Assembly (NCBI GenBank): GCA_021827145.1
Contig: JAKAXK010000017.1
Coordinates: forward strand, 1 to 32,677
Direction of reading: 5' to 3'
Origin: Pseudomonadota bacterium
GTDB lineage: Bacteria; Pseudomonadota; Gammaproteobacteria; Acidiferrobacterales; Acidiferrobacteraceae
DNA: 32,677 nucleotides
This document shows positions 15,485 through 24,254 of the stretch, piece after piece. How positions within the stretch are numbered: position 1 is the stretch's first letter; each line of letters starts with the position of its first letter. The translations under genes and the position numbers were made by a program. The notes under the pieces are model-generated. The model did no database searches, had not been told where the DNA came from, and was given only the letters and a program-made list of their open reading frames with translations.

Positions 15485-16255
15485 TCAGAGAACTTCCGCG
15501 GGGGTCTCGTGGGCGTTGCCGTGATGGGCCACGATCACGTCGCGTGTGCGGGTGGCAAGCGCGCGCGGCGTGAGACCTGTCGGCAGTTCAGGGGCGAGGA
15601 AGCGGAGCTCGACCGTGAACTCGCCGCGCGCCCGCAGCAGTCCCCAGAGATGATGAAGCAGGGTGTCGTCCCCAATGAAGGGCGCGGCGGCATGGATGGC
15701 GCCTGAGCGATCCGGGTAGCGCAAGACGACGGGTTGCACCGGGCATCCTGCTTCGATCGTGGCGGCGAAGAGGCGCGCGTGGAAAGGGTGCACCTGGCGT
15801 CCGTCGGTCGAGGTGCCTTCGGGAAAAAGCAGAACCGACTGATCGCGAATGAAGGCCTCGGTCATGCGCGTTGCGACCGCGGCCGAAGCCTTGCGGTCTC
15901 CCCGTTTGATATAAAAGGTCCCAGCTTGGCGGGCAAGCCAGCCCAGAACCGGCCATCCCTCGATCTCCGACTTCGCTACGAAATGTCCCGGGCAAAGCGC
16001 CCCGAGGGCGGCGATGTCGACCCAGGAGATGTGGTTCGCAACAATGAGGGCGGGTGCGTCCACGGGCCGACCCAAGGTTTTGAGACGGATGCCGAGCAGC
16101 GAGAGTACGCCTCGGTGCCAGAATCGGACGATACGCCGACCGGCATCGGTCTCGATGAGTGCGTTCGCGGGCGCGATGGTCGCGACCACGGTTCCCCACA
16201 GGGCGTGCGCGATCAGCGCCAGGAGACGGACCAGCGCCCCGCCCGGCAGCTTCAC
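15485..16255 (-). CDS. olsA: lysophospholipid/ornithine-lipid O-acyltransferase (OlsA/PlsC family)
   Basis: A 256-residue membrane-bound acyltransferase. The N-terminal hydrophobic segment (about 8-30) anchors it to the inner membrane. The catalytic HX4D is NHISWVDI (H75, D80), and the second conserved block is LLFPEGTSTDG (142-152). PlsC-type enzymes add an acyl chain to a lysolipid. Because it directly follows an OlsB-like gene, with a 4-base ATGA overlap, the likely substrate is lyso-ornithine lipid. This gives the phosphorus-free membrane lipid ornithine lipid. A plain lysophosphatidate role cannot be excluded from sequence alone. Confidence 0.86.
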   Translation of the reverse strand: MKLPGGALVRLLALIAHALWGTVVATIAPANALIETDAGRRIVRFWHRGVLSLLGIRLKTLGRPVDAPALIVANHISWVDIAALGALCPGHFVAKSEIEGWPVLGWLARQAGTFYIKRGDRKASAAVATRMTEAFIRDQSVLLFPEGTSTDGRQVHPFHARLFAATIEAGCPVQPVVLRYPDRSGAIHAAAPFIGDDTLLHHLWGLLRARGEFTVELRFLAPELPTGLTPRALATRTRDVIVAHHGNAHETPAEVL

Positions 16256-17010
16256 GCGACTTGTTGCTTGTAGGAGCGCCCCAGGAGGCGTTCGAGATAG
16301 CGCCGGTTGAATCGGCTACGCAATAGGACGATGAGGACATCGGCCACGTCGAAGGCCGGGTCGAGACACGGGGCGCCGCCCACATAGGCACCCAGGCGCA
16401 TATAGGCGCGTAATAGGGCCGGGGCCGCGCTCTCGTCACCTTCGTCGTTGTTTGTATGCTCGACGAGGGGGAGGGGATTGCGCGGTGTCACGCGGTAGGG
16501 CTCCGGGCAACCATAGCGGCGGATCAGAGCCATGACGGTGCGCAAGGCCTGGGTACGATCCGGATTCAGGGGCACGCTGCCGCAGCCGATCAGGTAGTCG
16601 TGAGGCCCATCTTCCATGAATTGGGCGAGACCAGCCAACAGCAGGGCGATGGCGGGGCCGCGACGATAATCCGTGTGAACGCAGATGCGCCCGACCTCCA
16701 TGACACGTCCAGGCAGGGCGAGGATAGGGGCGAGATCGAATTCCGCCTCGGAATAGAACCCCCCGCAGCGGGCGGCCGCCTCCTGGGTCAAGATGCGCGA
16801 ACACGCCACCACACGATCGACCTCATCGCGCACGACCATGTGTGCGCAGTAGGGATCGAAGCGGTCCTCGTCGTATTGACTGTCTTTGTCGCCGATTGCG
16901 GCACCGAGTTCGCGCGCGAACACTTGGTAGCGCAGCCTTTGCGCTTCTGCGATTTCGTCCGCCGTTTTCGCGAACTCCACTCGCAGATTCTGCGCTCTCA
17001 AGTCATCCAT
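16252..17010 (-). CDS. olsB: L-ornithine N-alpha-acyltransferase (OlsB)
   Basis: A 252-residue GNAT-like protein of the OlsB/hemolysin-type acyltransferase family. Recognisable parts are the N-terminal block EAQRLRYQVFARELGA, then YDEDRFDPYCAHMVVRD, and EVGRICVHTDYRRGPAIALL near the acyl-donor site. OlsB transfers a 3-hydroxyacyl group from ACP to ornithine, making lyso-ornithine lipid for OlsA. The ATG at 17010 has a strong GAAGGA ribosome site. It overlaps olsA by 4 bases and follows the FHA gene by 83 bases. A general polyamine or lysophospholipid acyltransferase is a less likely reading. Confidence 0.85.
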   Translation of the reverse strand: MDDLRAQNLRVEFAKTADEIAEAQRLRYQVFARELGAAIGDKDSQYDEDRFDPYCAHMVVRDEVDRVVACSRILTQEAAARCGGFYSEAEFDLAPILALPGRVMEVGRICVHTDYRRGPAIALLLAGLAQFMEDGPHDYLIGCGSVPLNPDRTQALRTVMALIRRYGCPEPYRVTPRNPLPLVEHTNNDEGDESAAPALLRAYMRLGAYVGGAPCLDPAFDVADVLIVLLRSRFNRRYLERLLGRSYKQQVA

Positions 17011-17093
17011 ATTCCTTCCCCGCGCCTCGGCTGCCGGTATCGCACGTGATTTGGGCCTAAAGCTACTGTTACGGTGGCGGGCGCGTCAAGCAC

Positions 17094-17684
17094 TCATCGT
17101 TGGTAAAACTGAAGACGGGTCTCTCCTACCTCGATGATATCCCCCGACGTCAGGAGATGGCCTCCCGGGGTCACGGGCTTGCCGTTATGCGAGACATGGG
17201 TCCCGTCGGAGCCCGCCATGAGGGTGTAGCGGTCGCCGGTACGGGACAGAAACGCCGCCGATTGGCCGGCCATTCCGAGGTGGGTGACGGTGCTTGTCAG
17301 CTCGATGCGCTTGCCGTCATTGAACCCTGTCAAGACGAACAAGGCGGCATCGCCGAAGCCCGCGGGTTGCGGCGTCGCCGGCACCATATCCTGATCCTGG
17401 TAGACCAAGGTGTATTTGCCGATCGTGATCTCATCCCCCGGTTTCAGGTGGTGTTTGCGAGTGCGGCGCTTATTGATATAGGTCCCGTTGGTGCTGTCGA
17501 GGTCCTTCAGGAAGGAGTCCTGGCCCACGGTGAATATACTCGCATGATCGGCACTCACCGCCGCATCCTCCAAGACCAGTGCATGGCTTGCGCGGCGGCC
17601 GATGGAGAGATCGCCTTGGGGCAACTGGAGTTGGCGGACGACAGCTTTATTGAGAGTTACGATAATGCTCGGCATGTTGTCCAT
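17094..17684 (-). CDS. protein with two FHA domains, the second degenerate
   Basis: A 196-residue soluble protein. The first forkhead-associated domain (about 5-95) is canonical: SIGRRASHALVLEDAAVSADHASI and LDSTNGTYIN, with the Arg, Ser, His and Asn residues that bind phosphothreonine. The second (about 110-195) keeps the fold pattern (NGKPVTPGG, LTSGDIIEVGETRLQFYQ) but lacks the usual GR-S-H residues, so it probably does not bind phosphothreonine. FHA proteins link to Ser/Thr kinase signalling or to secretion and cell-wall control, but no kinase is in the window. It lies 46 bases after dapE. The start may be ATG 17684 or 17675. Confidence 0.87.
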   Translation of the reverse strand: MDNMPSIIVTLNKAVVRQLQLPQGDLSIGRRASHALVLEDAAVSADHASIFTVGQDSFLKDLDSTNGTYINKRRTRKHHLKPGDEITIGKYTLVYQDQDMVPATPQPAGFGDAALFVLTGFNDGKRIELTSTVTHLGMAGQSAAFLSRTGDRYTLMAGSDGTHVSHNGKPVTPGGHLLTSGDIIEVGETRLQFYQR

Positions 17685-17730
17685 AAACGTCGTGTCTCCG
17701 AGAGGATGAGTATAGACGATACCGAGGCCT

Positions 17731-18861
17731 TTAAGGACCCAGGAGGCGCTCCAACGTTCCCCGATAGATCCGGGTCAGACGCGTGAGATCGTCAATTCCG
17801 ACTGCCTCGTTCACCTTATGAATTGAAGCGTTTAATGGCCCGAATTCAAGGACTTCGGTACCAAAGGGGGCAACGAACCGACCATCGGACGTACCACCCG
17901 CTGTTGAGTACTCGGGCGCCCTCCCGGTTTCGGCCCCGATGCTGGCCGCCAGCGCCCCTTTGAGCGGGCCGTCGCCTGTCAGGAAGGGCTCACCGGAGAG
18001 CCGCCAAGTCAGGGCATAACGCAGACCATGAGCCTCGAGGACTTGTTCGATGCGCTCCCGCAGGGTCGGCGCCGGGGTGGTCGGGGCGAAGCGCACATTG
18101 AACAGGGCGCGCAGACTCCCGGGAATCACGTTATCGGCCCCCGTGCCGGCCTGGATATTGGAGAACTGGAGACGGGTCGGCGGAAAATCCGCCGAGCCCT
18201 CATCCCACACCGTAGCCACCAGGGCCTGCAAGGCCGGCGCGAAACGGGCGATGGGGTTGTCGGCGCGTTCCGGGTAGGCGACATGGCCTTGGATGCCGTG
18301 GATGATGAGATCCCCGTTCAGGGAGCCGCGGCGTCCGTGTTTGACGGTATCGCCCAGGACTTCATGGCACGAGGGCTCTCCGACCACGCAGTAGTCGATG
18401 GTGGTGCCGCGGGCGGCGAGCGCCTTCAGGACCTGCACGGTGCCGTCGCGGGCGACCCCTTCTTCGTCGGAGGTCAGAAGCAGACCCACCGAGCCGCGGT
18501 GCGCGGGGTGGTGCCGCACGAAAGTGAGCAAGGCCTGCACGAAGGCCGCGACCGCGCCCTTCATGTCGGCCGCGCCCCGCCCGTAGAGCATCCCGTCTTT
18601 GAGGGTGGGCTCGAAAGGGGGTGTCACCCAATCGGAGAGCGGTCCGGGCGGGACCACGTCGGTGTGTCCCAGGAAGACGACCAGCGGCGCAGTGTCGCCA
18701 TGCCGCGCCCACAGGTTTGTGACATCGCCGAACACGAGGGATTCCGTCTGGAAGCCAGCGGCCGACAAGAGTTCGGCGATGTGGGCCTGGCAGCCGGCGT
18801 CGTCGGGCGTCACCGACGGGCGGCGGATCAAGTCCATGGCCAGTTCGACGGTGGCATCCAT
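17731..18861 (-). CDS. dapE: succinyl-diaminopimelate desuccinylase DapE
   Basis: A 376-residue M20-family zinc peptidase that removes succinate from N-succinyl-LL-diaminopimelate, giving LL-DAP for lysine and peptidoglycan. Metal and catalytic residues are H66 and D68 in FLGHTDVVPPG, D99 in GRGAADMKGA, the Glu pair 133-134 in SDEEG, and the C-terminal His in NASIHKVNEAV. The dimerisation domain and the STAGGTSDGRF block are present. The ATG lies 3 bases after dapD. The gene order dapC-dapD-dapE supports this call over other M20 peptidases. Confidence 0.96.
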   Translation of the reverse strand: MDATVELAMDLIRRPSVTPDDAGCQAHIAELLSAAGFQTESLVFGDVTNLWARHGDTAPLVVFLGHTDVVPPGPLSDWVTPPFEPTLKDGMLYGRGAADMKGAVAAFVQALLTFVRHHPAHRGSVGLLLTSDEEGVARDGTVQVLKALAARGTTIDYCVVGEPSCHEVLGDTVKHGRRGSLNGDLIIHGIQGHVAYPERADNPIARFAPALQALVATVWDEGSADFPPTRLQFSNIQAGTGADNVIPGSLRALFNVRFAPTTPAPTLRERIEQVLEAHGLRYALTWRLSGEPFLTGDGPLKGALAASIGAETGRAPEYSTAGGTSDGRFVAPFGTEVLEFGPLNASIHKVNEAVGIDDLTRLTRIYRGTLERLLGP

Positions 18862-18864
18862 CGG

Positions 18865-19683
18865 CTAGATGTCGCGCAGCAGGGCGTTGATGCCGACCTT
18901 GGCGCGGGTCTTGGCATCTACGCGCTTGACGATCACCGCGCAATAGAGGCTATGACTCCCGTCCTTGGCGGGTAGTGATCCCGACACCACGACCGAGCCC
19001 GATGGCACCCGTCCGTAGAGGATTTCGCCGGTCTCGCGGTTGAGGATCTTGGTGCTTTGTCCGATGAACACCCCCATGGAGACCACGCTGCCGCGCTCGA
19101 CGATCACGCCTTCCACGATCTCCGAGCGGGCGCCTATGAAGCAGTCGTCTTCGATGATGGTCGGGGCGGCCTGTAGGGGCTCGAGGACGCCGCCTATGCC
19201 GACGCCTCCGCTCAGATGGACGTTCTTGCCGATTTGCGCGCATGAGCCGACCGTAGCCCAGGTGTCCACCATGGTGCCGCTATCGACGTAGGCCCCGATG
19301 TTGACGTAGGAGGGCATGAGCACGGTCTGCGGTCCGATGTAGGCGCCGCGACGCACGGCGGCCGGTGGCACGACACGGAATCCCCCTTCGCGAAACATAT
19401 GCGAATCATAGGCCGCGAACTTCGAGGGGACCTTGTCGTAATAGAGTGCGTCGCCGCCCTTGACGAGGACGTTGTCCTCGATCCGAAAGGACAGCAACAC
19501 CGCCTTTTTGACCCATTCATTGACCTTCCAGCCGGCCTCCGAGGGTTCGGCGACCCGCAGAGTGCCACGGTCGAGGTCATCGATGACGCCTTGTATGGCC
19601 TCCTTTATCCCGGTGTCGACGTTACGCGGGGTGATGTTCGCGCGGTCTTCATAGGCCGCTTCAATGAGCGCTTGACGTGTCAT
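18865..19683 (-). CDS. dapD: tetrahydrodipicolinate N-succinyltransferase DapD
   Basis: A 272-residue protein with a left-handed beta-helix of hexapeptide repeats. It transfers succinyl from succinyl-CoA to tetrahydrodipicolinate. Characteristic stretches are [53 protein letters not shown] and [16 protein letters not shown] chose ATG 19683 ([13 protein letters not shown]), with GAGG 8 bases upstream. The longer open frame to 20193 lies inside dapC. The start is 23 bases inside the dapC 3' end, indicating translational coupling. It is a cytoplasmic enzyme. Confidence 0.97.
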   Translation of the reverse strand: MTRQALIEAAYEDRANITPRNVDTGIKEAIQGVIDDLDRGTLRVAEPSEAGWKVNEWVKKAVLLSFRIEDNVLVKGGDALYYDKVPSKFAAYDSHMFREGGFRVVPPAAVRRGAYIGPQTVLMPSYVNIGAYVDSGTMVDTWATVGSCAQIGKNVHLSGGVGIGGVLEPLQAAPTIIEDDCFIGARSEIVEGVIVERGSVVSMGVFIGQSTKILNRETGEILYGRVPSGSVVVSGSLPAKDGSHSLYCAVIVKRVDAKTRAKVGINALLRDI

Positions 19684-20890
19684 CGTAAATCCTCGGTAAT
19701 GATTCGACATAGCATCGGAGGCGTCGCGCCCCTTCCAGACATTCGGCGCGGGGCCCGACGAGGGCCAAGCGGATGAAGCCTGCGCCTGGGTCGCTTCCGC
19801 CGCTCGGTCGAGAGAGATAGGAGCCCGGTAGCGCCAGCACGTGTTGGCTGGCGTAGAGCCCGGCGACGAAGGCCTCGTCGTCGATGGGGGTGCGGACCCA
19901 TAGATAAAAGCCTCCGTGGGGCCTTGAAACCGGCAAGACGTCTCTGAGAACGGCGATGACGTCGGCGAATTTCTCGCGATATTGACGGCGATTTTCCCGC
20001 ACATGCGTTTCGTCGGCGAGGGCCGCGACCGCTGCGATCTGGGCCGGTTGCGAGGGCGCCGATCCGAGATAGGTGCGTAGGGTGAGCAGTCCCGCCATGA
20101 AGTCTGCCGCGCCGCCCAGGAAGCCAAAGCGCAGTCCCGGGACGTTGGAGCGCTTCGAGAGGCTATGCACGGCCACGCAGTGCGCGAAGTCATGGACCCC
20201 GTGGGCGTGCGCGCAGGCCAGAAGACCCTCGGGCGGGGCGTCTTCGTCCAGGTAGATTTCCGAGTAGCATTCGTCGGCTACGATCAAAAAATCATGGCGG
20301 TGGGCGAGATCGAGGAGCTCGCTGTACTCCGTGCGCCCCAGGACCTGTCCGGTCGGATTCCCGGGACTGCAGGTGATGACCGCCTGGGTGCGTTCGAGAA
20401 TGGGGCGTGGGATGCTCGAGAGATCCATGCGAAAGTCGTGCGCGGCATCCGTGTTCATGTAGTAAGGCTCGGCCCCGGCCAAGAGTGCCGCGCCTTCATA
20501 GATCTGATAAAAGGGGTTGGGCATGATGACCACGGGACGTTCGGCGCGACGGTCGACGCAGGCCTGAATGACTGAGTAGAGCGCCTCGCGGCTCCCCGAG
20601 GTCGGCAGCACATGACGCTGGGGATCGACGGCGCCTTCGGGGAGATCGAAACGCCGTGTGAACCACGCGGCGATGGAGGCGCGCAATGCGTCCGTGCCCC
20701 GGGTCGACGGGTAGGTCGACAAGGCGTCGAGGGCGCCTGTAAGCTCCGCCGTGATTACTGCGGGCGCGGGGTGGCGTGGTTCGCCGATCGCCATATTGAT
20801 GCGGTTCAGCGCCGGGACCTCGAGGCCGGCCGTCAAGGCCGCAAGGCGCTGAAACGGGTAGGGGTGGAGCAGCTCGACACTGGGGTTCAT
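19661..20890 (-). CDS. dapC: succinyldiaminopimelate aminotransferase DapC
   Basis: A 409-residue fold-type I PLP aminotransferase that makes N-succinyl-LL-diaminopimelate from the keto product of DapD, using glutamate. The PLP lysine is K246 in [15 protein letters not shown]. Other markers are [11 protein letters not shown] (174-184), [11 protein letters not shown], and the N-terminal [12 protein letters not shown] with MAIGEPRH, typical of the DapC subgroup. The ATG at 20890 is 29 bases after a consensus -10 box; the frame open to 21223 lies within the divergent transporter gene. It is the first gene of dapC-D-E. Confidence 0.94.
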   Translation of the reverse strand: MNPSVELLHPYPFQRLAALTAGLEVPALNRINMAIGEPRHPAPAVITAELTGALDALSTYPSTRGTDALRASIAAWFTRRFDLPEGAVDPQRHVLPTSGSREALYSVIQACVDRRAERPVVIMPNPFYQIYEGAALLAGAEPYYMNTDAAHDFRMDLSSIPRPILERTQAVITCSPGNPTGQVLGRTEYSELLDLAHRHDFLIVADECYSEIYLDEDAPPEGLLACAHAHGVHDFAHCVAVHSLSKRSNVPGLRFGFLGGAADFMAGLLTLRTYLGSAPSQPAQIAAVAALADETHVRENRRQYREKFADVIAVLRDVLPVSRPHGGFYLWVRTPIDDEAFVAGLYASQHVLALPGSYLSRPSGGSDPGAGFIRLALVGPRAECLEGARRLRCYVESLPRIYDDTSSAH

Positions 20891-20918
20891 GGGCGATGTG
20901 GGCGCATAAGTGCGGTGG

Positions 20919-20947
20919 ATTATACGGGAGCCGGAGGCGGTGACCAA
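20919..20947 (-). promoter_or_regulatory. sigma70 promoter of dapCDE
   Basis: On the minus strand TTGGTC (20942-20947) and a perfect TATAAT (20919-20924) are separated by 17 bases. The start site would be near 20912, giving a leader of about 22 bases to dapC. The -35 box lies at the GTG start of the divergent eamA gene, so the two genes share their control region. Confidence 0.8.
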
Positions 20948-21791
20948 GAAGGCGGTCCTGGCGAGCGGGGCGGTCTTGCTGGGCGCGGGTTCCTGGGGGG
21001 TCCTCTGGTACCCCTTGCGGGCCTTGAACCACGCCGGCCTGTCCGGACTGTGGCTCGCCCTCCTTATGTACGGCGGCGCGGCGGCGACAAGCCTGCTGAT
21101 GTTTCGGCCCAAGCGTGGGGCGCGCCGGTCGTTTGGTATATGGCTCGCTTTGGCGGTCCTGGGGGGTATCACCAATATCGGCTTCGTCGTCGCGCTCCTG
21201 CACGACGATATCTTGCGTGTCACCTTGCTCTTCTATCTGTCGCCCGTATGGTCGGTGCTCGCCGCGCGCGTGGCCCTCGGCGAGCGCCTCACGGCCCCGG
21301 TGGTAGCTGGCATCGGCTGTGCACTCTTCGGGGTCCTGGTGCTCCTGTGGCGGCAGGCGAGCCTCACGCTCAACGCCTACGACGCCTTGGCGCTCCTGTC
21401 AGGCGGGGCATTCGCCTTGGCCAACGTGATCTTGCGGGCCTATCCGGGCCTAACCCTGCAGACAAAGCTCTTGGCGACCTTCATGGGGGTGGTGGTGATC
21501 GGGGCGCTGACGCTCGCCTTCAGCGCACCCGCGCTGCCGCACACACATGTGCTGCCGGGGTTGATCGCGGCGGTCGCGGGCGGGCTCGGGATTTTTGCCA
21601 TCACCTTTCTTGTCCAATACGGGGTCACGGCGCTGCCCGTGCGCCTGTCGTCGGTTCTTCTGCTCTTCGAGGTCGTGACGGCGGCGTTTTCGCAACACCT
21701 GCTGTTGCAGGGCACGCTCAGCGCGCAAGCCTTGGCGGGGGCGCTTGCCGTCGCGTTCGGCGCGACCCTGGTGGCGGTCTACGGCGCCTGA
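20940..21791 (+). CDS. EamA/DMT-family transporter
   Basis: An inner-membrane protein of about 283 residues from the GTG at 20940 (an ATG at 20910 would add ten residues, but that part lies in the dapC promoter). It has about ten hydrophobic helices in two EamA repeats. The first includes LLGAGSWGVLWYPLRAL and VTLLFYLSPVWSVLAARVALGERL. The second includes LLSGGAFALANVILRAY and VRLSSVLLLFEVVTAAFSQHLLLQ. Family members export amino acids or other metabolites. The divergent dapC suggests lysine-pathway compounds, but that is only proximity. Its 3' end overlaps yggS by 13 bases. Confidence 0.87.
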   Translation: MTKKAVLASGAVLLGAGSWGVLWYPLRALNHAGLSGLWLALLMYGGAAATSLLMFRPKRGARRSFGIWLALAVLGGITNIGFVVALLHDDILRVTLLFYLSPVWSVLAARVALGERLTAPVVAGIGCALFGVLVLLWRQASLTLNAYDALALLSGGAFALANVILRAYPGLTLQTKLLATFMGVVVIGALTLAFSAPALPHTHVLPGLIAAVAGGLGIFAITFLVQYGVTALPVRLSSVLLLFEVVTAAFSQHLLLQGTLSAQALAGALAVAFGATLVAVYGA

Positions 21792-22504
21792 GTGTCGGCC
21801 ACGGGGATCGCCCCGCGTTCACCGAACAGGGCGCGGCCGACACGAACGATGGTGGCGCCCTCGGCAATCGCCCACGGATAGTCGTCGCTCATACCCATGG
21901 AGAGCTCATTGAAGCCCGGTAGGCCAAAGGCCTGGCGGCTCGCGCAGGCCAGTTCCCGCAGGCGCGCGAAGGCCGTGCGCACCGCAATCTCCGAGCCGCC
22001 ATGGGGGGCTAGGGTCATGAGGCCCACAAGATCGAGGCCGATGCGGGGGCGGGCGCTGTAGGCCTCGAGGAAAGGGAAGAGATCGGCCGACGCGATACCG
22101 TGTTTGCGGGGATCAGCGGCGACATTGACCTCGATCAGGACGCGCAATCGGGCGTTCGAGGCGGCCAGATGGCGGCACAGGGTGTCGGCGGTTTGCAAGT
22201 CCTCGAGCGAGTGCAGCCAATGGAAGCGCCCCGCGACGAGGCGCGCCTTGTTGCGTTGCAGGGGGCCCAGGAAGTGCCACTCGAGGGCCGGGTCGGGCAC
22301 GGCCGCGATCTTGGCGCAGCCCTCCTGGGCGCGGCTTTCACCGAAGTCCCGTTGACCGCAGTCCGCCAGACGCGCAAGTGCCACCGGCGGATGAAACTTG
22401 GACACCGCGACCAGCCGCACTGCGGTAGGCTTGCGTCCACTGGCGCGTGCCGCATCCTCCACGCGTGCCTTGACGCCAGCGTATCGCTCGCAGATCTCGT
22501 CCAT
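21779..22504 (-). CDS. yggS: PLP homeostasis protein YggS (PLPBP/YBL036C family)
   Basis: A 241-residue cytoplasmic protein with a single-domain TIM-barrel that binds pyridoxal 5'-phosphate and keeps the PLP and amino-acid pools balanced; no enzyme activity is established. The PLP lysine is K36 in LVAVSKFHPP. Other blocks are FGESRAQEGCAKI, WHFLGPLQRNKARLVA, LIEVNVAADPRKHG, LMTLAP and ELSMGMSDDYPWAIAEG, with a final IVRVGRALFGER. Its ATG is only six bases after a -10 box, so the mRNA may be leaderless. It is divergent from the DciA-like gene. Confidence 0.95.
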   Translation of the reverse strand: MDEICERYAGVKARVEDAARASGRKPTAVRLVAVSKFHPPVALARLADCGQRDFGESRAQEGCAKIAAVPDPALEWHFLGPLQRNKARLVAGRFHWLHSLEDLQTADTLCRHLAASNARLRVLIEVNVAADPRKHGIASADLFPFLEAYSARPRIGLDLVGLMTLAPHGGSEIAVRTAFARLRELACASRQAFGLPGFNELSMGMSDDYPWAIAEGATIVRVGRALFGERGAIPVADTQAP

Positions 22505-22510
22505 GGCACT

Positions 22511-22538
22511 AGTCTAGCGGGGGTGGGCGCATATCCAA
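22511..22538 (-). promoter_or_regulatory. promoter of yggS, leaderless geometry
   Basis: On the minus strand TTGGAT (22533-22538) and TAGACT (22511-22516) are 16 bases apart. Six bases (AGTGCC) separate the -10 box from the ATG, so transcription should begin at or next to the start codon. The -35 region is shared with the divergent DciA-like gene. Confidence 0.6.
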
Positions 22539-22560
22539 AGCGCGGACGCTCTGGCATACT
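22532..22560 (+). promoter_or_regulatory. candidate promoter of the DciA-like gene and lol operon
   Basis: A -10 box CATACT (22555-22560) lies six bases before ATG 22567, with a weak -35 candidate TATCCA (22532-22537) at 17 bases. The spacing again predicts a start site at the ATG. It overlaps the -35 box of yggS on the other strand. The -35 match is poor, so this is tentative. Confidence 0.4.
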
Positions 22561-22566
22561 CTGGGC

Positions 22567-23010
22567 ATGCAAGCCATCGCCCGTATTCTCCATCATGCGT
22601 TGCCGAAGCCGCCCGCGGATCTTGTGGTCGGCCCGAGCCTGCAAGCGGTGTGGGAGCGGTGCCGACCGGAGGGGCTCGCGACGCTGGAGGTGCTTTTTTA
22701 TTGCGGGGGGCGCTTGTTCGTCATGGTCTCCGGTTCGGCCGCCGCCGCCCGGTTACGGCAGGAGGGCCCCGATCTGTTGGCGCGCCTGCGCACGGAACCG
22801 GGACTCGCCGAGCTGCGCGAGATCGTGACGCGTCGCACGGGACGGCAAGGGTCACCGAACGTCACAGTGAAGGCCGCGACCCCCTTACGGTCGGAACTTG
22901 GGGCGCGGTGTTTCGGATCGTTGGCGGCGACCGTCGATGACCCGGCCTTGAAGGCAAGCCTCGCGCGGCTTGCCGTGGCGCTCGCAACGGACGGCTCACG
23001 GCGCGCATGA
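22567..23010 (+). CDS. DciA-like protein (DUF721)
   Basis: A 147-residue protein whose N-terminal 90 residues follow the DUF721/DciA pattern: a start with ARILHHALPK, then a WERC region, then LEVLFYCGGRLFVMVSGSAAAARLRQEGPDLLARLR. DciA loads the replicative helicase in bacteria without DnaC or DnaI. The similarity is visible but not strong, and short DUF721 proteins of other roles exist. The C-terminus (about 95-147) is unremarkable. The end overlaps lolC by 4 bases (ATGA), so they are co-transcribed. Confidence 0.6.
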   Translation: MQAIARILHHALPKPPADLVVGPSLQAVWERCRPEGLATLEVLFYCGGRLFVMVSGSAAAARLRQEGPDLLARLRTEPGLAELREIVTRRTGRQGSPNVTVKAATPLRSELGARCFGSLAATVDDPALKASLARLAVALATDGSRRA

Positions 23011-24254
23011 CGCGATTTTTTGAGCTTTTCGTCGGGCTACGGTACATGCGCGCGCGCCGGCGTAATCATTTCATCTCCTTCATTTCCGTGACCTCGCTCA
23101 TTGGTATCGCGCTCGGCGTCATGGCGCTCATCACCGTATTGTCGGTGATGAATGGCTTTCAGAGCACGTTGCGCGACCGGATACTGGGTGTCATCTCCGA
23201 TGTGACCATTAGCGGGCCGCTGCATCACATGGCCCATTGGCGGAGCGCCGAGCGTGTCGCGGTCAAGGAGAAGGGCGTGCTGGCGGCGGCCCCCTATGTG
23301 CGTGGCGAGGCCTTGCTCGTGCACGGGCGCTATTCGAGCGGGGCCTTGATTCGCGGGGTGATTCCCGACAAGGAGAAGGCGGTATCGGATATCGCATCCC
23401 ATGTCACACAGGGACGCTTGACGCGTCTGCGTCCGGGACGTTTCGGCATCGTGCTGGGCCGTTATCTCGCTTGGCGTCTCGGCGCCACTCTGGGTTCGCG
23501 GGTGTTGTTGGTGGCGCCCGGCGGCATGGTCACGCCCGCGGGATTTCTGCCGCGATTGAGAAGTTTTAAGGTGGTGGGCATCTTCAATGTCGGGATGTAC
23601 GAATACGATGCGGGGCTTGCCTTGATTGATATGAAGGACGCGCAGGCGCTCTACCGCATGGGGTCGGATGTGAGCGGCGTGCGCCTGAAGCTCGCGAACA
23701 TCGACCGTGCGCCGCATGTGCGACGGGTTCTGCGTACCAAGCTCCCAGCCTATGACCAAGTGCGCGACTGGAGCCAAGAGCACGCCAATTTCTTTCGGGC
23801 GCTCAAGATCGAGAAGACCGTGATGTTCGTGATCCTGCTGCTCATCGTGGCGGTGGCGGCCTTCAATATCGTTGCGACCCTGGTGATGGTCGTCACCGAC
23901 AAGCGCGCGGACATCGCCATTTTGCGCACGCTCGGGGCAAGTCCTGCGAGCGTGCTTGTCATATTTCTCGTGCAGGGCACTTTGATCGGACTGTTCGGGA
24001 CCTTGCTCGGTGTGGTTACGGGAGTCCTTTTGTCTTTGAATGTGACCACGATCGTGCCCTTCATAGAGCACGTCTTCCATACCCATTTCCTGTCGGCCAA
24101 TGTCTATTATATAAGCGAGCTGCCCTCGCACCTGCGTTGGCAGGACGTATTGCATGTCGCCATCGCCTCCTTTCTGATGAGTTTTCTTGCAACCGTGTAT
24201 CCCGCGTGGCGGGCGGCCAAGACCCAACCGGCTGAGGCCTTGCGTTACGAATGA
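23007..24254 (+). CDS. lolC: lipoprotein-releasing ABC permease LolC/LolE (or LolF)
   Basis: A 415-residue inner-membrane permease that frees mature lipoproteins from the inner membrane for LolA. It starts with the family hallmark FFELFVGLRYMRARRRNHFISFISV. It has one N-terminal helix (about 26-48), a large periplasmic domain, and three C-terminal helices beginning near 270, 315 and 375, ending in YPAWRAAKTQPAEALRYE. The segment TPAGFLPRLRSFKV may be the LolA-binding Hook. Only one permease gene is next to lolD, so the complex may be a homodimer of the LolF type, unless a lolE is elsewhere. Confidence 0.93.
   Translation: MTRFFELFVGLRYMRARRRNHFISFISVTSLIGIALGVMALITVLSVMNGFQSTLRDRILGVISDVTISGPLHHMAHWRSAERVAVKEKGVLAAAPYVRGEALLVHGRYSSGALIRGVIPDKEKAVSDIASHVTQGRLTRLRPGRFGIVLGRYLAWRLGATLGSRVLLVAPGGMVTPAGFLPRLRSFKVVGIFNVGMYEYDAGLALIDMKDAQALYRMGSDVSGVRLKLANIDRAPHVRRVLRTKLPAYDQVRDWSQEHANFFRALKIEKTVMFVILLLIVAVAAFNIVATLVMVVTDKRADIAILRTLGASPASVLVIFLVQGTLIGLFGTLLGVVTGVLLSLNVTTIVPFIEHVFHTHFLSANVYYISELPSHLRWQDVLHVAIASFLMSFLATVYPAWRAAKTQPAEALRYE

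Noticed and set aside
20612..21922. 436-codon plus-strand frame over dapC and eamA
   Set aside because: It crosses two real genes and the dapC promoter in a wrong frame and reads as Arg/Gly-rich noise.
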